Shown: positions 8,269-20,570, counted from the stretch's first letter. The stretch: DNA of 64,000 nucleotides from Scytalidium lignicola (GCA_002812745.2 NCSJ02000040.1:62001-126000); one strand, 5' to 3'. Numbers and translations are program-made. Notes: generated by a model not told the origin, from the letters alone.

Positions 8269-9524
8269 ATAGCTCGAAATTGCGGTGGTCCAGTACGGTG
8301 CCCATGACAGTGCTCTCGAATTGCGAAATAACGAAATAACGAAATACGAGCACCAAATCGAATCATCCAAACTCGGATTATCGGATTATAGATGGATGCA
8401 GTAATAGTACGGCACATTCCGGGCGTCGTGATTTGCTTCTAGGATTCTGCAAATGCCCTTTGCCAACAATGGGCTGGTGGCGAAAAGAGAGGGAAAAGTG
8501 TTTGATCGCGTGCTTAGGGCCTTATATATCGGGCTGTAATTCAGGCATATATTAAGACGCCATCGACGATTCGCCTCCGTTATCGAAACGACCCTCCCAG
8601 CAGAAGAGAAGAAGAAGCAGAAGAAGAAGCAGAAGCAGAAGAAGAAGCAGAAGCGGAAGTAGAAGAGAGCAACTAAGTCTTTCGTCGCTCAGCACCTGCG
8701 CAATTTTCCCCCCAGGAGCAAGATAATGAAGATCCAACGAAGCAAGATCTCATTCTTGGCCCCGGTTGCATGAGATTCAATTCAGCAAAGAACCCCGCAA
8801 AATACGACAGCAGCGACCTCCATCGCATCAGTTCTTTTGTTTCTCTCTCGCTCTCTCTCTCTTCTCGTTCCCGCGGCGACTCTCTTGGGGTAGCACGCCA
8901 TCCGATCTCGAGCGCACCTCAGCGTCTCTCCGCCGCTCAGATCTCGCATCACCGTCGACCAACCTGCGCCGTGGTCCGGCACTCGCTGGCACTTCTTCAG
9001 TTAATAAGTCGCAAGCCCCCCGTCGCTGGCACCATCGCCCCGGAATGCAAGGGCAGACGTTGATTCCTCCCTGAGCGCTGGGAAAGGAAATTCGGGCCCC
9101 TCTTCCCCCTCGTGCTCCTCCTGCTGGCTCCTGCTGGCTCCTGCTCCGGCTTCTCAACTGCTCCTACTACTGTACTGACCATCTACCTCACCCATTCCGA
9201 AGCCGAATCCTGGAGATTTGCTCTCACCGATTCCACCATCCTTCCGTGCTCTCGTGCAACGAGGTCGAAACCTGCTGGCCTTCTCCTGCTCTCATCTCAT
9301 CCCGCCCCAGGATGACTCGACACACCGCCAACGACTCCTTGCGCCCCTCCGTTGAAATATCTACGGTGCGCCGCGACAGAAATGGCCCAGCCGTCTTGTA
9401 CGATTTCTCTTCCGCCATAACTGCCACGACTACTTCCACCAAGACTTCGACTCCGACCTCCTCTTCCTCCTTCTCCCTTCCCGCCATCTTCTCCTCTTCT
9501 TCCTCGTCCTCATCCTCTTCCACA
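8269..9524 (+). promoter_or_regulatory. Promoter and long leader of sconB with simple repeats
   Basis: Non-coding DNA upstream of sconB. It has a GAA/GCAGAA microsatellite at about 8605-8665 and a pyrimidine tract (CTCTCT, about 8838-8870), common near fungal transcription starts. A TATA-like TATATATCG is near 8523. Several short open frames start at upstream ATGs (for example 8766, 8770, 9246 and 9312); the last two are in frame with sconB. The leader may therefore affect translation, which is inference only. Confidence 0.4.
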
Positions 9525-11654
9525 ATGGCAACCGAAGAACCGCACCAGCGTGGCGCAGACACAGCCGTAGATGGCGAGCGCCTCTCGAAAAACAGCGGTG
9601 ATCAGGACGGGATGGCTCACAACAAATCGCTCACAATATCTTCTACCAGCCGAGTTGCTGGTCAGACCGTTGCTCCTTTCCTCGCAAAACACATCCCGAA
9701 TCAGTATGCTCCCTTGGGTGGTCCTTCGTCGACACCCCGGAAGGACCCCAACACCAAATACTGTTATCGACACCACCCAGATTCCAAGTGTCGCAGGACG
9801 GCAGACGAGCCAACTATGGAGAACTTACAGAGGGTAGGAATACATGTTCAATTCTAATGTCCTGCAAGCTATTGAAGCAATTTATCCTTGTACTGACAAA
9901 TATATTTCCCTCTTTTATAGGACCTGGAGAGCCTCTCACAAGGCGACCAACAAGGCATAGCTCACGTGTGGTCTCTTTTCTCCGCCGCCCCAGCCAAGCA
10001 CCGACAACTCATGCTCCAAGGCATCCTGACACAATGCTGCTTTCCACAGCTCTCCTACCTCTCCGGCGCCGTACGAGATCTCATCCGTATCGACTTCGTC
10101 AGCGCGCTTCCCTCCGAAATCGCATTCAAGATCCTCTGTTACCTCGACACCACTTCGCTCTGCAAGGCAGCACAGGTCAGTCAGCGCTGGAGGATGTTGG
10201 CCGATGACGATGTGGTATGGCACAAGATGTGCGAGCAACATATCGATCGGAAATGCACCAAATGCGGCTGGGGATTACCTTTGTTGGAGCGGAAGCGATT
10301 ACGAGACTGGAAGCGCCAGCAGCAATTGCGCGCAACAGGACGTGGGTTGAACGAGTGGTCGCCAGATCTGACTCCTGTCCCAGATCTAGCTCCGGTCCGT
10401 GAGAATGGACAGGTCGTGGGCTCCAATGGCGCAACAAAGAGGGGCGTCGATGACTTTGGCGCCGATGGATTGGCTCCCGTCGTAGAAGAGGAACCCGCAA
10501 AACGCTCCTGCACAAACCACCGAAGTGTGGTGGTAGACCGACCCAAATTCCGGCCTTGGAAAGATGTCTACAAAGATCGCTTTAAAGTTGGCACAAACTG
10601 GAAGTACGGGCGCTGCTCCACTAAGGTCTTCAAGGGACACACTAACGGTGTTATGTGTCTCCAATTTGACGACAACGTCGTTGCAACAGGCTCTTACGAC
10701 ACCACCATCAAGATCTGGGATGTCAACACTGGGGAGTGCATCCGGACATTGCGCGGCCACACCTCGGGTATCCGAGCGCTGCAGTTTGATAACACCAAGT
10801 TGATCAGCGGCTCCCTTGACCGGACCCTGAAGGTCTGGAACTGGCACACGGGAGAATGCCTCTCTACCTTCCAGGGCCACACCGGAGGCGTCATCGCATT
10901 GAATTTCGAAGGCAACATCCTTGCATCAGGCTCCGTGGATACCTCGGTGAAAATCTGGAACTTCGAGGACAAATCCACCTTTTGTCTCCGCGGTCATACC
11001 GATTGGGTCAACGCCGTGAAGGTCGACGGCCCGTCACGAACCCTCTTCTCGGCTTCAGATGATTGCACCGTTCGACTCTGGGACTTGGATACGAAACAGT
11101 GCATCCGGACTTTCGAGGGTCATGTGGGCCAAGTTCAACAGATCTGTATTCTCCCACCAGACTACGAGCCAGATGAAGCCGACTTTCACGATGACGACGG
11201 AACTTCGAGCAATGTCTCCACTTCCGACCTCTCCACATCTCCTTATCCCTCACACGATTGCCAAACTACGACTGCAGAGTCCTTTGGCCCTGGTTTCTCC
11301 TCTTCTGCGGCTGCCTCCCGTCCTCTTCCTCCACGCTACATCCTCACTTCTGCCCTCGATTCTACGATCCGTCTCTGGGACTCTCACTGCTCACCACCGC
11401 GCTGCCTTAAGACACTTTTTGGTCACGTTGAGGGTGTATGGGCCTTAGCTGGTGACATGCTACGGATCGTTTCCGGCGCAGAGGATAGAATGGTCAAAGT
11501 GTGGGATGCACGAACCGGGAAGTGCGAGCGCACATTTACGGGTCACGCAGGACCTGTCACATGCATCGGTCTAAGTGATAGTCGGATGGTGACGGGGAGT
11601 GAGGACTGCGAGGTGAGGGTTTACAGTTTTACTGGCGATGGTGAGGGATCTTGA
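9525..11654 (+). CDS. sconB: SconB/Met30-type F-box and WD40 protein, SCF ubiquitin-ligase specificity subunit
   Basis: Sulfur-controller protein: the F-box binds Skp1 in an SCF E3 ligase and the WD40 propeller binds the bZIP sulfur activator (MetR/Cys3/Met4 type), repressing sulfur-assimilation genes when sulfur is plentiful. Exons 9525-9833 and 9921-11654, intron 87 bp, give 680 aa, close to known SconB proteins (about 650-690). Conserved N-terminal [18 protein letters not shown] precedes the intron. The F-box (about 163-205) includes [20 protein letters not shown] and then [17 protein letters not shown]. Seven WD repeats begin with KGH, RGH, QGH, RGH, EGH, FGH and TGH; repeat 5 carries an acidic/Ser-rich insertion typical of the family. 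I chose the ATG in CACAATGGC at 9525. ATGs at 9312 and 9246 would add 71 or 93 residues rich in Ser and Thr. Confidence 0.93.
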
Positions 11655-12169
11655 GAGCAAGTGACTTCTACCTCAAAAGGGCTATGTAGAATTTTCTTCC
11701 CCCTCGTCCATACCTATCTGCATTAAGCTTAGAATGAGTCTATCCCAACTTGGGCTAGTGATACTTATTTCTTTTATTCCTATTTTTTTCTTCAGTTCAT
11801 CTCTCCTTCTACATGAAAAGAGAATGGAACGGATGTATGTATGTAGCTATGGATTTGACGGGTTGATGGCAGGATGAATGAATGGAACCATATTGGCGGG
11901 GGCGTTTATACGGGCATTGAAACAACAAAAGCAAGTATTGTCTGTTGATTAGGGCGTACAGGAGGAATGCAGGGAGAATGATGTCAAGCTTTTTTATTTC
12001 CTTTTCATTCATTAGCAGTTTTCTCTTTTCTTCCCGACTATGGAATATGTGTGTGAGAGAGAGAAGCAAAGAGAGATTTTAGATTTTAGTAGTTGAGTGG
12101 CTAGGCGGATAAGTACGTAAGTACTTACGTACCTAGCTAACTATTTAGGATAGTTTTATTTTCTAAATA
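11655..12169. other. sconB 3' region, no gene
   Basis: 3' untranslated and flanking DNA of sconB. Pyrimidine/purine tracts and an AG-repeat near 12050-12070; no coding exon seen. A short TACGTAAGTACTTACGTA palindrome is at 12113-12130, close to the edge of the Gypsy-like element. Confidence 0.45.
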
Positions 12170-12603
12170 TATCTGTTGGCATGAGTGTTCCTTCAATGCT
12201 TCAGCCTAAGAACTATTTCACCTACGTAAACCTTTGCTAAGAACAAGTATCTGGAGCTCTTGATCGCTTGATTTCTAGGAAACCACCTGACCGAGTTCTA
12301 GAGCTTTCAGGATCTGTCCCTAGCCGTGTCTTGCATAGATGTTTTGTAGCCATCTAACAGCCCTGGTAGCTTGTAGCTTCGTCAACAACATGGCAAAACT
12401 AGCTTGTTTTCGATGTACATAATGTCGACGAGGATTGCGTAGTTGAATTCGACGTCGTTCTAAAGTGTAAACTTAAATCTTTCCTGGCGATTTTCCGTGT
12501 TTTTTTTAGCAATATCCAACAATATCGGGCCAATTGCTGAAAGTATTTTGCTGTCAACCTCATGACCTGAACGTTCTAATATCCTGCGAAGTCTCTCCAC
12601 TGA

Positions 12604-14159
12604 CTAACGGGTATCTTCGCCTTCATATTCAGTGAGATACTGGTGGAACCACTTATCGAATCGTCGATCAAACTGCTTTTTAATGCGTTGTTTTGACTCC
12701 TCACGCTCTTTGTCGGTATGGTTATATGATATGCGACTTTCTTTGCTACATACAAAACAGCGTTTCTTGTTACTTTTTTCCAAAACGGCTGTTTTGAGGG
12801 GCATGACGATCTTGCTTATGATGACGTTGGTCTGTAAAGAAGACGCTACTGTAAGTTCCATTGTTTTCTTTCTCCCATATGTAAATTGACGAGCGTAGGT
12901 CGTTGAATAAGCCTGCAATAGTTGGTGCTGGTTCTGGATTAAAGCAAGTGTATTGGCAAGCTGGTACATCTTGACATGCGATAATCAGCTTGTTGTGGAG
13001 AACATCGTCGTTCCGTAAAGTAGCGTCAAGGCCGTGTTGTAAGCGACGTAGCTCGGACATAAGTTGGAAAAGACAGTCAGTAATTGATTTGCCTTTATTG
13101 CGTGCTATAATGGATTTCAGGTTTATCCTATTCCAATTGGACAAAATACNTTTTTTTATACTCTGGTCCTTGAAAGTGATTCCGGAATGCAGTGCACATG
13201 TCCTCAAACGAAGATTTGGCAATAGCGTTATTAGCGTAGAAGAAGTCCAAAGCCAGGCCTTTCAGCATCATAGGAAAAGCTTTCGCTCGAACTTCTAGTG
13301 GTACATCTAACCCCCAACAGAAATCGTCGAAAATAGTGAGCTTGAAGTCAAAGTTGTCTCCATCACCGCCAAACTTGCTCTCCTCAGTGTATATATCTGC
13401 CATGTCAGCGAGCATATCTGCTATATGAGCGAGTTCCCTTCCATATCCTTGTTTATGGATAGGCTGTAGTGCTGTATTATGCGAAGGTATAAGCTCAACT
13501 GGTGGTGGCAGTGGTGATAAGTCAGATGGTGATGGTGATAGGTTGGAAGGTGATGGCGATCGAGGCTGAGCTTTAAAGGCTTCAGCAGATTGGGTAGTAG
13601 TTGCATTAATAGGTGTTGTTACTGTTGAGGTAGTTGTTGGAAGTAGCTTTCCGTCCTTAAATCTGTAATTGATGGCTTTTGACAGAAAGCCTCCACGCAT
13701 GTGGATATGTTCGTTGATCTCACTGTTAGACCACTCTGTAGCATCTTCCTCTACTACGGTTGCTGCTAAAGACTGTGCTATCGTTCTTCGGTTATCACTC
13801 CTAACCCATACTCCCCGTGTTCGAAGAAAAATTCGGAGGTCTCTCAGTGTGTTTTTCTTAACCTTATCAAATGTGTCTTCTGTGAAGCCTCGAAAGTCAT
13901 CTTTAAATGCTTCCCATAAGTCATAATCGGTCCAGTCTAACTCTCTGTAAATACGTTGTTTACTTTTAGCATATTCGGTGATATCAGCGTCTGTCGCGGT
14001 GCTTAGATCGATGCCGTTGTCCCAGTTGTCTCTACTTCCCAAGCTTCCTCTGCTTCCCAAGCTTCCTCTACTTCCCAAGCTTCCTCTACTTCCCGAGCTT
14101 TCTCTACTTCCGAAGCTTCCTCTACTTCCCGAGCTTCCTCCACTTGTATTGTCTACCAT
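12604..14159 (-). pseudogene. LTR-retrotransposon gag (broken)
   Basis: Starts MVDNTSGGSSGSRGSFGSRE, then seven or so SRGSLG-like hexapeptides, an N-terminal SPRY-less gag region (DYDLWEAFKDDFRGF..), a Pro/Thr/Ser-rich spacer and a capsid-like core (GDNFDFKLTIFDDFCWGL..YANNAIAKSSFEDMCTAFRNHF). The frame is lost at the N at 13150, next to a T-run, and continues at 13130-12770 (WNRINLKSIIARNKGKS..). It shifts again into 12890-12604, which holds a zinc-knuckle-like CFVCSKE..SYNHTDKERE lacking one Cys. The first shift may be an assembly artefact because of the N; the second looks real. A related fragment is at 6109-6500. Confidence 0.6.
14035..14152. repeat. 18-bp tandem repeat in gag (SRGSLG hexapeptides)
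   Basis: Six to seven imperfect copies of the unit CTTCCTCTACTTCCCAAG (plus strand). They encode Ser-Arg-Gly-Ser-Leu/Phe/Ser-Gly repeats near the N-terminus of the minus-strand gag. Length is a multiple of three throughout, so the frame is kept. Confidence 0.8.
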
Positions 14160-14599
14160 TTTGTATATGGGAAAAAGTTCTTACTTAACCTTCAGAACAC
14201 TTAGTACTAAGCAAGGACGGAGTTTACTCTGTAATGACCACAAGGTCAAAGCCAAAAACAGACTAGGGTAACACACACTCAAGAACGTAACGGCTTGCCA
14301 CTCAGAGAGTTTGCAGTCGCTTGAACTGTCTACTCTTCCTTAGCTAAATCCTTATGTCTCGTAAGTCTTGTAGAGGTTGTCGAGAGCTATTGTAAGGGTG
14401 AAGTTATTCACAGAAGAGTGTAAAGTCGAAGATAAAGTGAAGTCGAAAACAAGTGTCTGTACACTTATGCAGTTGGAGACGCGCAAAGAAAGGTAAGTTT
14501 AAGGGTGAAAGACGCGGAAAATAGGCAGAAATCTAGATTTCTATTGTCGATGCGTTACTGACACAGATTTAGCCTGACTGACAAATCATTAGACTCCTA

Positions 14600-15053
14600 G
14601 AATTGGTGACCCACGATGCTGGTAAGAGCTTCAGCATAGAAGTACAGCCTACGCTCTTGTAAAATAGCCTTTCTTCTTTAGAACGGAATTACTCTATTTC
14701 GTGCCCTCGACCGGTGAAAGTGGATTGACGTCCGAGCTGTGACAGCACTTCTATGGTGGAGCGCACGGGCCAGTGCCTTCACGTGAAAATCACGAGGTCT
14801 TTCTCCTACGCTTAAGCTACGGCCGTCCCGGTCTTACTTTTACCCGTAACCCGTGGCACGATCATCACAGTTCCTAGCTAACTAAAGCTTAAGGATCGTG
14901 TTCTTATTATATAGACAATGAAATGTGCCATATTGACTCATATAGCCCGTATAGACTATACGCCCCTATATGCTCTATGCCAAGCATTTCTCACGTGCCT
15001 CATAATCCTGGGACTCGCCCAGTCCGATGCTAATGGTCCTGGACCTCGGGGCG
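14600..15053 (-). repeat. Probable 5' LTR of the Gypsy-like element
   Basis: On the minus strand this starts TGTTAATACGCCCC and has a TATA-like CTATATAATAAG around 14908-14919. It ends near ACCAGCA at about 14620, followed by TGGGTCACCAATTC, which could be a primer-binding site because it starts TGG. The exact 3' edge is uncertain and there is no partner LTR for confirmation. Confidence 0.4.
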
Positions 15054-15593
15054 TATTAACATTACGCCGGTACCGCTTGATCACGTGATTGAATAACTTT
15101 ATGTAAGCGGCTATTCATGGAATTGGCAAACGCGTAGCTAGATCTTCCTTCTTTAGTACAGAATAACATATTATTCTCTCCGTATTATTACGGTTTTGAG
15201 GATTGTGAGAAACATTCATTCATTCGTTCATCCTTCATCACCAAATTATCAAGAGAGGAGGAAGAAAACCAGAACACCTTAAAACCCGCGCAATAAACTT
15301 TTTATTTATCCCTTTCTCTCTATGTAAACGCTCATTTGATATATACAATACTTTCATCTTATACTATACACCCATGCCAGAGAAATGCAAAGAAGACAAA
15401 TGGCGCCTGCAATGTTGCTAAAACAAGNAAAAAAGCGAACCTGATGCTATGCTGTTTTTGAGCTTTTCCAATACCATAACTTTTTTAGCCCCCCCTTGTC
15501 CTGCGCCTTGCTTGCTAAAATAAAAACTCCCAGTCGTCGATACACTCAAAATGTATTGAAAAGGACATTAAAGTCGATGAGACGTATCATTCC
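15054..15593. other. Intergenic, 3' flank of the F-box/LRR gene
   Basis: AT-rich DNA without a coding exon. It contains an N at 15428 next to an A-run. Likely 3' UTR and terminator of the minus-strand gene to the right. Confidence 0.4.
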
Positions 15594-17805
15594 TCATCGT
15601 TTAAACATATACAAGCCATACATTCCACCAACATCGGCTCTGGCGACGGGAATCTTCCTCATACCCCAGTAGTTGGCACCCCACTTCCATTCTCGGCCTC
15701 CATTATCGGTCATCTCATCTTTCTGGTCTCGAACAAGCCATCCTCTTCTTCCCGCCTCTTGCAGACGCCATCCTGCACGTTTAACCGCAGTGCCGTTGCT
15801 CAACTTGGTAAAGACTTCGGGACTAAGTTCGAAAACCTCAAGCGGGCGGGAGACACTTTTGAGAACGGGATATGACGAAGAGAACATGGTGCTTAGGTCA
15901 AGTTGCCGTAGTGATAGGTCGGAGATATCCATGTACCGAAGTGAATGTGGAACCCAAGATAACTGCTCTTCGAGGGGAAGATCCTCATTAGGAAACAGTA
16001 AAGAACGGATATCCGAGACATTGATGTTTCGGCCGAGACCAAGCTCTTCGAGGTGTTTTGTTAACGGAAGAAGAGCGGGAATGTGGGATCTCTCCATCTT
16101 CGAGCCCTTCAGGCTTAGAGAACGAAGAGTCTCTGGAAGGGTCGGAATCAAGGCGGTGAGATCCTCGCTGCTGAACAGTTCATGAGATTTGGCATCCATG
16201 GCTAGGTTAAGGTAGACGAGCGTTGAGGCGGCTGGATGGGTCGCGAGGAATTCGACTACGCGAGCGCCGGTGAGGTGCGAGCATTTGCTTAGGTTAAGGT
16301 GAGTGAGGCGTGCGGTTTTAGGAATCGAGAATAGTGCGTCGTCCGTGATTTTGGTATGAGCGACATCTAGATGAGTTAATCGCGGAAGTCGAGGAAGGAG
16401 AGTCGTGAAGACCTTGGAAGAGAGGATCGTGCATTCGTGAAAGCTGATACGGGTGACTGGAAGGATCTCAGGAAGTGGTGATGGCGAAGCGTTGATGACT
16501 GCGTTGAATGAATCTCGGAAAGAAGGAGATGAGCAGGCACAGAAGTCGATGGCTTTCAGCTTAGGTAAGTCACAAAGAAGGGTCTTAATGACCTTGGCGT
16601 CGATATCATCGTCGATGTGCTCCTGAGCCAGGAATTCGCGCAGATTGGGCGTGATCGAGAGACACTTGAGAATGGTCTGAGGGATGAGATTGAGAGTTTC
16701 GGCACGCTCGCGCGCAGTCTGGCCAGCCATGGTAGGGTTGAAGTGCGAGAAGTCGATTCGTCGTACGATGCTACCCAGAGATGAGTGCTCCTCAATCTGA
16801 GCCAGGAATTTACGAAAAATTCTTGAGTGCGGGATGGTGATATTGCTGTAGAGTGTGTTCAAGGTCGCAACGTGAATAGTACGTGACGTAAGCAGAAGTG
16901 ACATGAGATCGACATTACGAGCTGTAAAGCCATTTGGAGGAATATCAAGTGAGAGATGATCAATGATGGAACCTGGTAGAAGTTAGTAAAATGTTTCCTA
17001 TATAGCACTAGTTTGCCAAATGAAAACAAGTTTGTCGTGGTAAGGAGGGAAGAGGGAGGAGGGAAGATGGAACCTTGGACATCAACTGTATAATAATGAA
17101 GCTCACTCAATAGTTGAAAATATTGTCGGAGAAAATGGTAGGCGATGAAATAAAACAGGAACAACAAGACAGGCATTGAGACAACATACCTAGGATTTCC
17201 ATTGGCAAACTCTCGAGTGGGGATCGTCCCGGTATATTTTGACCCGGCTTGAGCTTGCAAGGAGCCTGGTTCACCGTAGTGGGCTTCTCCTGCGTCGTCG
17301 TTTCCCAATCCCATGATCTTAAGGCCTTCAAGTCGCTATAGCTCTTGCTAGCGACCTTGCCAGAGATGCCGATGGACTTCCAGCCCTTGAAGTTCTCACA
17401 CGGACAGACGAATCCATGGAGCATGCTGTGCGGGTTGGTCAGAGCAAAGGGCAGTTCTTCGGAGGGTGGTGTAATGGGAGGTGAGTCTTCGATCGCCTCC
17501 TCCGAAGGCGAGACGATGAATTTATTGCGGAGGTAGGATGAGGTTTTGGAGTCGGTGAATGATTGCACGACCCCGGCATTCTCTTTGACGCTGGAGAAGG
17601 AGGATCTATCGACTCGGTCGAGGCTGGGTCTCTCGAGTGGCTTGTTCTGTAGTGACTTTGATTTGATCTTCATGGTGGCCATAGCGAAAGCTGGGGGTTC
17701 GATTTCAAAAGAATACGGGCGATCTTGTAGTTCCTGTGGTGAAGGACTTGTGCTACGGCTGTCCGGAGGAGAAGTAGAAGTGTTAAGAGAAGGAGGAATG
17801 GCCAT
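15594..17805 (-). CDS. F-box and leucine-rich-repeat protein
   Basis: Likely substrate-recognition subunit of an SCF ubiquitin ligase; substrate unknown. Exons 17805-17190 and 16972-15594 join through a 217-bp intron (GTATGT..CAG) and give 664 aa. Residues 1-190 are Ser/Pro/Thr-rich and probably disordered. The F-box begins at the exon junction, LESLPMEILGSIIDHLSLDI, and runs to about residue 250 (SLLLTSRTIHVATLNTLYSNI). Residues about 260-580 are leucine-rich repeats (LTHLDVAHTKITDDAL, LTHLNLSKCSHLTG, LRSLSLKGSKME, LEELGLGRNINVSDI). The C-terminus has a basic/aromatic stretch, REWKWGANYWGMRKI. The ATG at 17805 sits in AACATGGCC; an upstream in-frame extension to 18144 is possible but lacks a good context. 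Intron longer than its neighbours' but with clean signals. Confidence 0.82.
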
Positions 17806-20109
17806 GTTGATTTGGGTTGGGGAGGATATAATTATCCTTCTCTGGGTTTTCTGGATGACGAGATATCGGTTTGGACTGACTGAAGCACCCGGATGGAGAC
17901 TAGGCGGCGAATAACGCACTACCAATTCCCAAACCACCAATACCAGGTGATATGCTCGGGAAGGAATGAGGAATGGGGGAAAAAAAATAAGATGGTAAGT
18001 TTTGTCAAAATGCAACGTTGATTCAACAAGCGCCAGGAGAAGTTGGGAAGCTGGTGGTGAGCTTTCCCCGGTGTGCTTCTGCTGAATGCGGTGGAGCCGC
18101 CAGAGCAGAATGCTCTTAGTCACCAACCCCAGCGATTTAGTCAAGGAAACAGCAAAAACCAGCAGAGATTGCGGGGAAGGGAAAACAATTAAGTAAGAAG
18201 ATTTGCTGTTGCTGCAGGTGATTCGAAGTCAAATGCAAATCGAAGGACGAGACGAGTAGCTCGTGCCTTCAAGAAAGACGTTAAATCGAGTTCTGGCTGG
18301 TCTGGACTGCCTTTTTGTTGATCCTGGATGCTGATGCTGCTGCTGATGCTAGAAATACCGATGGATGCTTTTGTTGCTAATTACAACCTGGCTGGCTGTC
18401 TGGCTGGGTTGCAGCAGCAGCACCTTTGTAGGCAGGCTCAGGGAGGCTGCGAAGGCGAATTCTGGGTGAAAGCGGTTGAGTAATGCGAACCGCGCATTGG
18501 TCAGCCGAGGCTGCGATGACGCTGGAGGGGGCAGAAGAAGCTCATCGTCGCAAGACAAAAAACCAACCACAACATAATTCATGAACCATCATAACCCACA
18601 TCTCCTCGGCAGCCGGGATGCTGCACACCGTTTCGTTGGTCGATTTCGCTCGCACCGGACCGCCAGAAAGATTTTGCAATTCTTCTTTTTCCTGGGGAAA
18701 GAAAGAGGCTCCACCGTCAGCGATCCAGGCGGTGTCTGCTCCCTGGGCGGTGCTGTGGCAGCAGTCCCGGCCGTGGATTTGCAGCCGACGCGTGATCCAA
18801 GTTTACTGGACTTGCCCCTGGAAGGCGGCGGAATGACAGCGACAATTTACCCCTAACACTCCCCTAACAGCCCCTAACAGCCCCCTAATGCCCGCTAACA
18901 CACCCCCTAACCACCAACCCCCAGGTTCCCGAGCACCGCTGGACCAACCCGGGCCACAGCGAAGGCCACTTGGCGGCTGGCAGCGGATGACGCACCAGCG
19001 TGGTAATGTTCTGTCACCGTTTGCCCTCCATGAGGTAACAACAACGCCGCCATTCGATGGCCCTCCCGGGCCTAGACATGACCAGGTGATCCGCGTGATT
19101 CGGTAGTAATAATGTCACCATCAGGGTGATCCAGATCAAATTCGGCCCCTAGCTGTCCTCATGCTTGATGAATTGATTTGATGGATGGATGGCTTTGTTC
19201 GATCAAGGGGCGGTGTTGTGAAAGGAAGCAACAGATCTGCGAGGAGATGTTCGCAAAGTTCTTCAAGACCGCCAGGTCCTTCTTGATGCAACCTCGAGGT
19301 CAGCGTCAGGTACCAGTACAAGCCGAGTGGCCAGATCCGTGGTTAAGCGCGCCGTCAAACTTTCAACCCCTAGCGGAGGGAGAGGAGAACCTGAGAATCA
19401 CGTGTGGTCTCTGTTGGTTTTGGACTTAACACTTTGGACAGGATAATTTCGGGGAACCCGCTCCATCAGAGCTCGGACTGTGTTTGACTGTGTTAAACTG
19501 TGTTGAGTGCAACGTGAGTCAGGACAGGTCACGCTCTCAGAACAAGGACGAGAAAGTTTCTTGTATTCACGGCGATACCGGAGGGTGATGTGGCGGAGGA
19601 GATGACTCCCAAGACTTCGATCCTCGGTGTGTTTTCTGCTATTATCTCCGAGCATGTACACAGTAGATGCGGTCACCGAAGAAATACAATATTTATCAAA
19701 GTACGGAAGTACAGTACATTCAAACAGCCACCGNAAAAAGTTTGAAGCAAAAGATTTAGTTATTGCACTCGGCACTCATTTGAGGGCAAACCAAGACCTC
19801 CCACTCCCAATCTAGTAACAATATGTGTAGGGAACTTCTTGTCGGGTTTTCTTAATCAGAAAGGCAGTGGGTCAAGCTACATTTGTGTTATAATTTATTA
19901 GCAGATGCATGAACAAGAGGTTAAGACTAAGATATTTAAGATTTAGCATTTCCTTGTACGTGTTGTAACTTCGTTTATAACTGCAATCCATCCCAGATTT
20001 CTAAGAGTTATAAAAATCTAATCGATTTGTATAATTAACTATCTTGTCAGTTTCACTAATGGCAAAATAAAAAGTAATTTATATATTATTTTGTCTTCAG
20101 AATTAAAAT
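17806..20109. other. Long intergenic region upstream of the F-box/LRR gene
   Basis: No convincing gene. 17806-18600 is probably promoter and leader of the minus-strand F-box/LRR gene, with CTG/GCTGAT microsatellite-like DNA near 18325-18350. 18600-19400 is GC-rich with a CCCCTAACA-like short repeat at 18850-18910. The open frames there have no recognisable domain. An N lies at 19734 next to an A-run. 19800-20100 is AT-rich. Confidence 0.4.
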
Positions 20110-20531
20110 GTTAATAGTATATTAGTTGTGTACACGTGATATTCACGTGTTCAGTGTAGACTAGTCCTGATTAGGTAGCGGGTGTCAACAAATACTGGGC
20201 CACCTCATGTGAGGCTATAAGCCAATCATGTGCACGGTTCAACCTAAATTCACGCTGCTTTGATGCCGGTAAGCGATTACACTGTTTTCAAATTCCAGTG
20301 CCACTCAATAATTCAACAGTTTTTCTAAAATGGCGATAGAAAATCTCCTGATTTGGTCAAAAAAATACTCGCTTGCAGGGGGTGGCCCAGTATTTGTTGA
20401 CACCCCCTTACGTACTCCCCGTATAACTAGTGCAGTACGAACCTACCTATAGCTAACAAGAATTAACCGCCATATCAACACGTATTACCTCCTAGATTGG
20501 AGATGTACGTTCACCGTAGAGGTGAACCGAC
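20110..20531 (-). repeat. MITE of the GTCGGTTCACC family (subfamily B), split by a second MITE
   Basis: Left part 20110-20179 (GTTAATAGTATATTAGTTGTGTACACGTGATATTCACGTG region) and right part 20408-20531 (to GGTGAACCGAC) together match 32634-32812. The 228-bp DNA between them is a separate MITE with perfect TIRs. No target duplication of the outer element recognised. Confidence 0.7.
20180..20407. repeat. Nested MITE with perfect 25-bp terminal inverted repeats
   Basis: Starts GGGTGTCAACAAATACTGGG (20180-20204 is the full repeat, ending CCACC) and ends with the exact reverse complement at 20381-20405. The interior is about 175 bp and non-coding. It is inserted in the outer MITE 20110-20531. 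A related right end, with its neighbouring TCGCTTGCAGGGGG, is at about 58519-58570. Confidence 0.85.
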
Positions 20532-20570
20532 ACAGATATAAACTAATTAAATGTATATTTTAATAATTTT

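Larger units (their letters stand above)
12170..15053 (-). mobile_element. Degenerate Gypsy-like LTR retrotransposon: probable 5' LTR plus gag
   Basis: Minus-strand order is a probable LTR (about 15053-14600), a leader, gag (14159-12604) and a decayed continuation to about 12170. No protease, reverse transcriptase or integrase is present, so either the element was 3'-truncated or it is non-autonomous. The right boundary is set by a TG start (TGTTAATACGCCCCGAGG on the minus strand). The left boundary is only where similarity fades. No second LTR is visible in the window. Confidence 0.5.

Noticed and set aside
8782..9182. Minus-strand open frames rich in Arg/Glu upstream of sconB
   Set aside because: They arise from the CT-rich leader and microsatellites, start at no credible context, and have no recognisable domain.
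19398..19815. Overlapping open frames on both strands with an N
   Set aside because: No domain, no splice-consistent neighbours, and composition like intergenic DNA.
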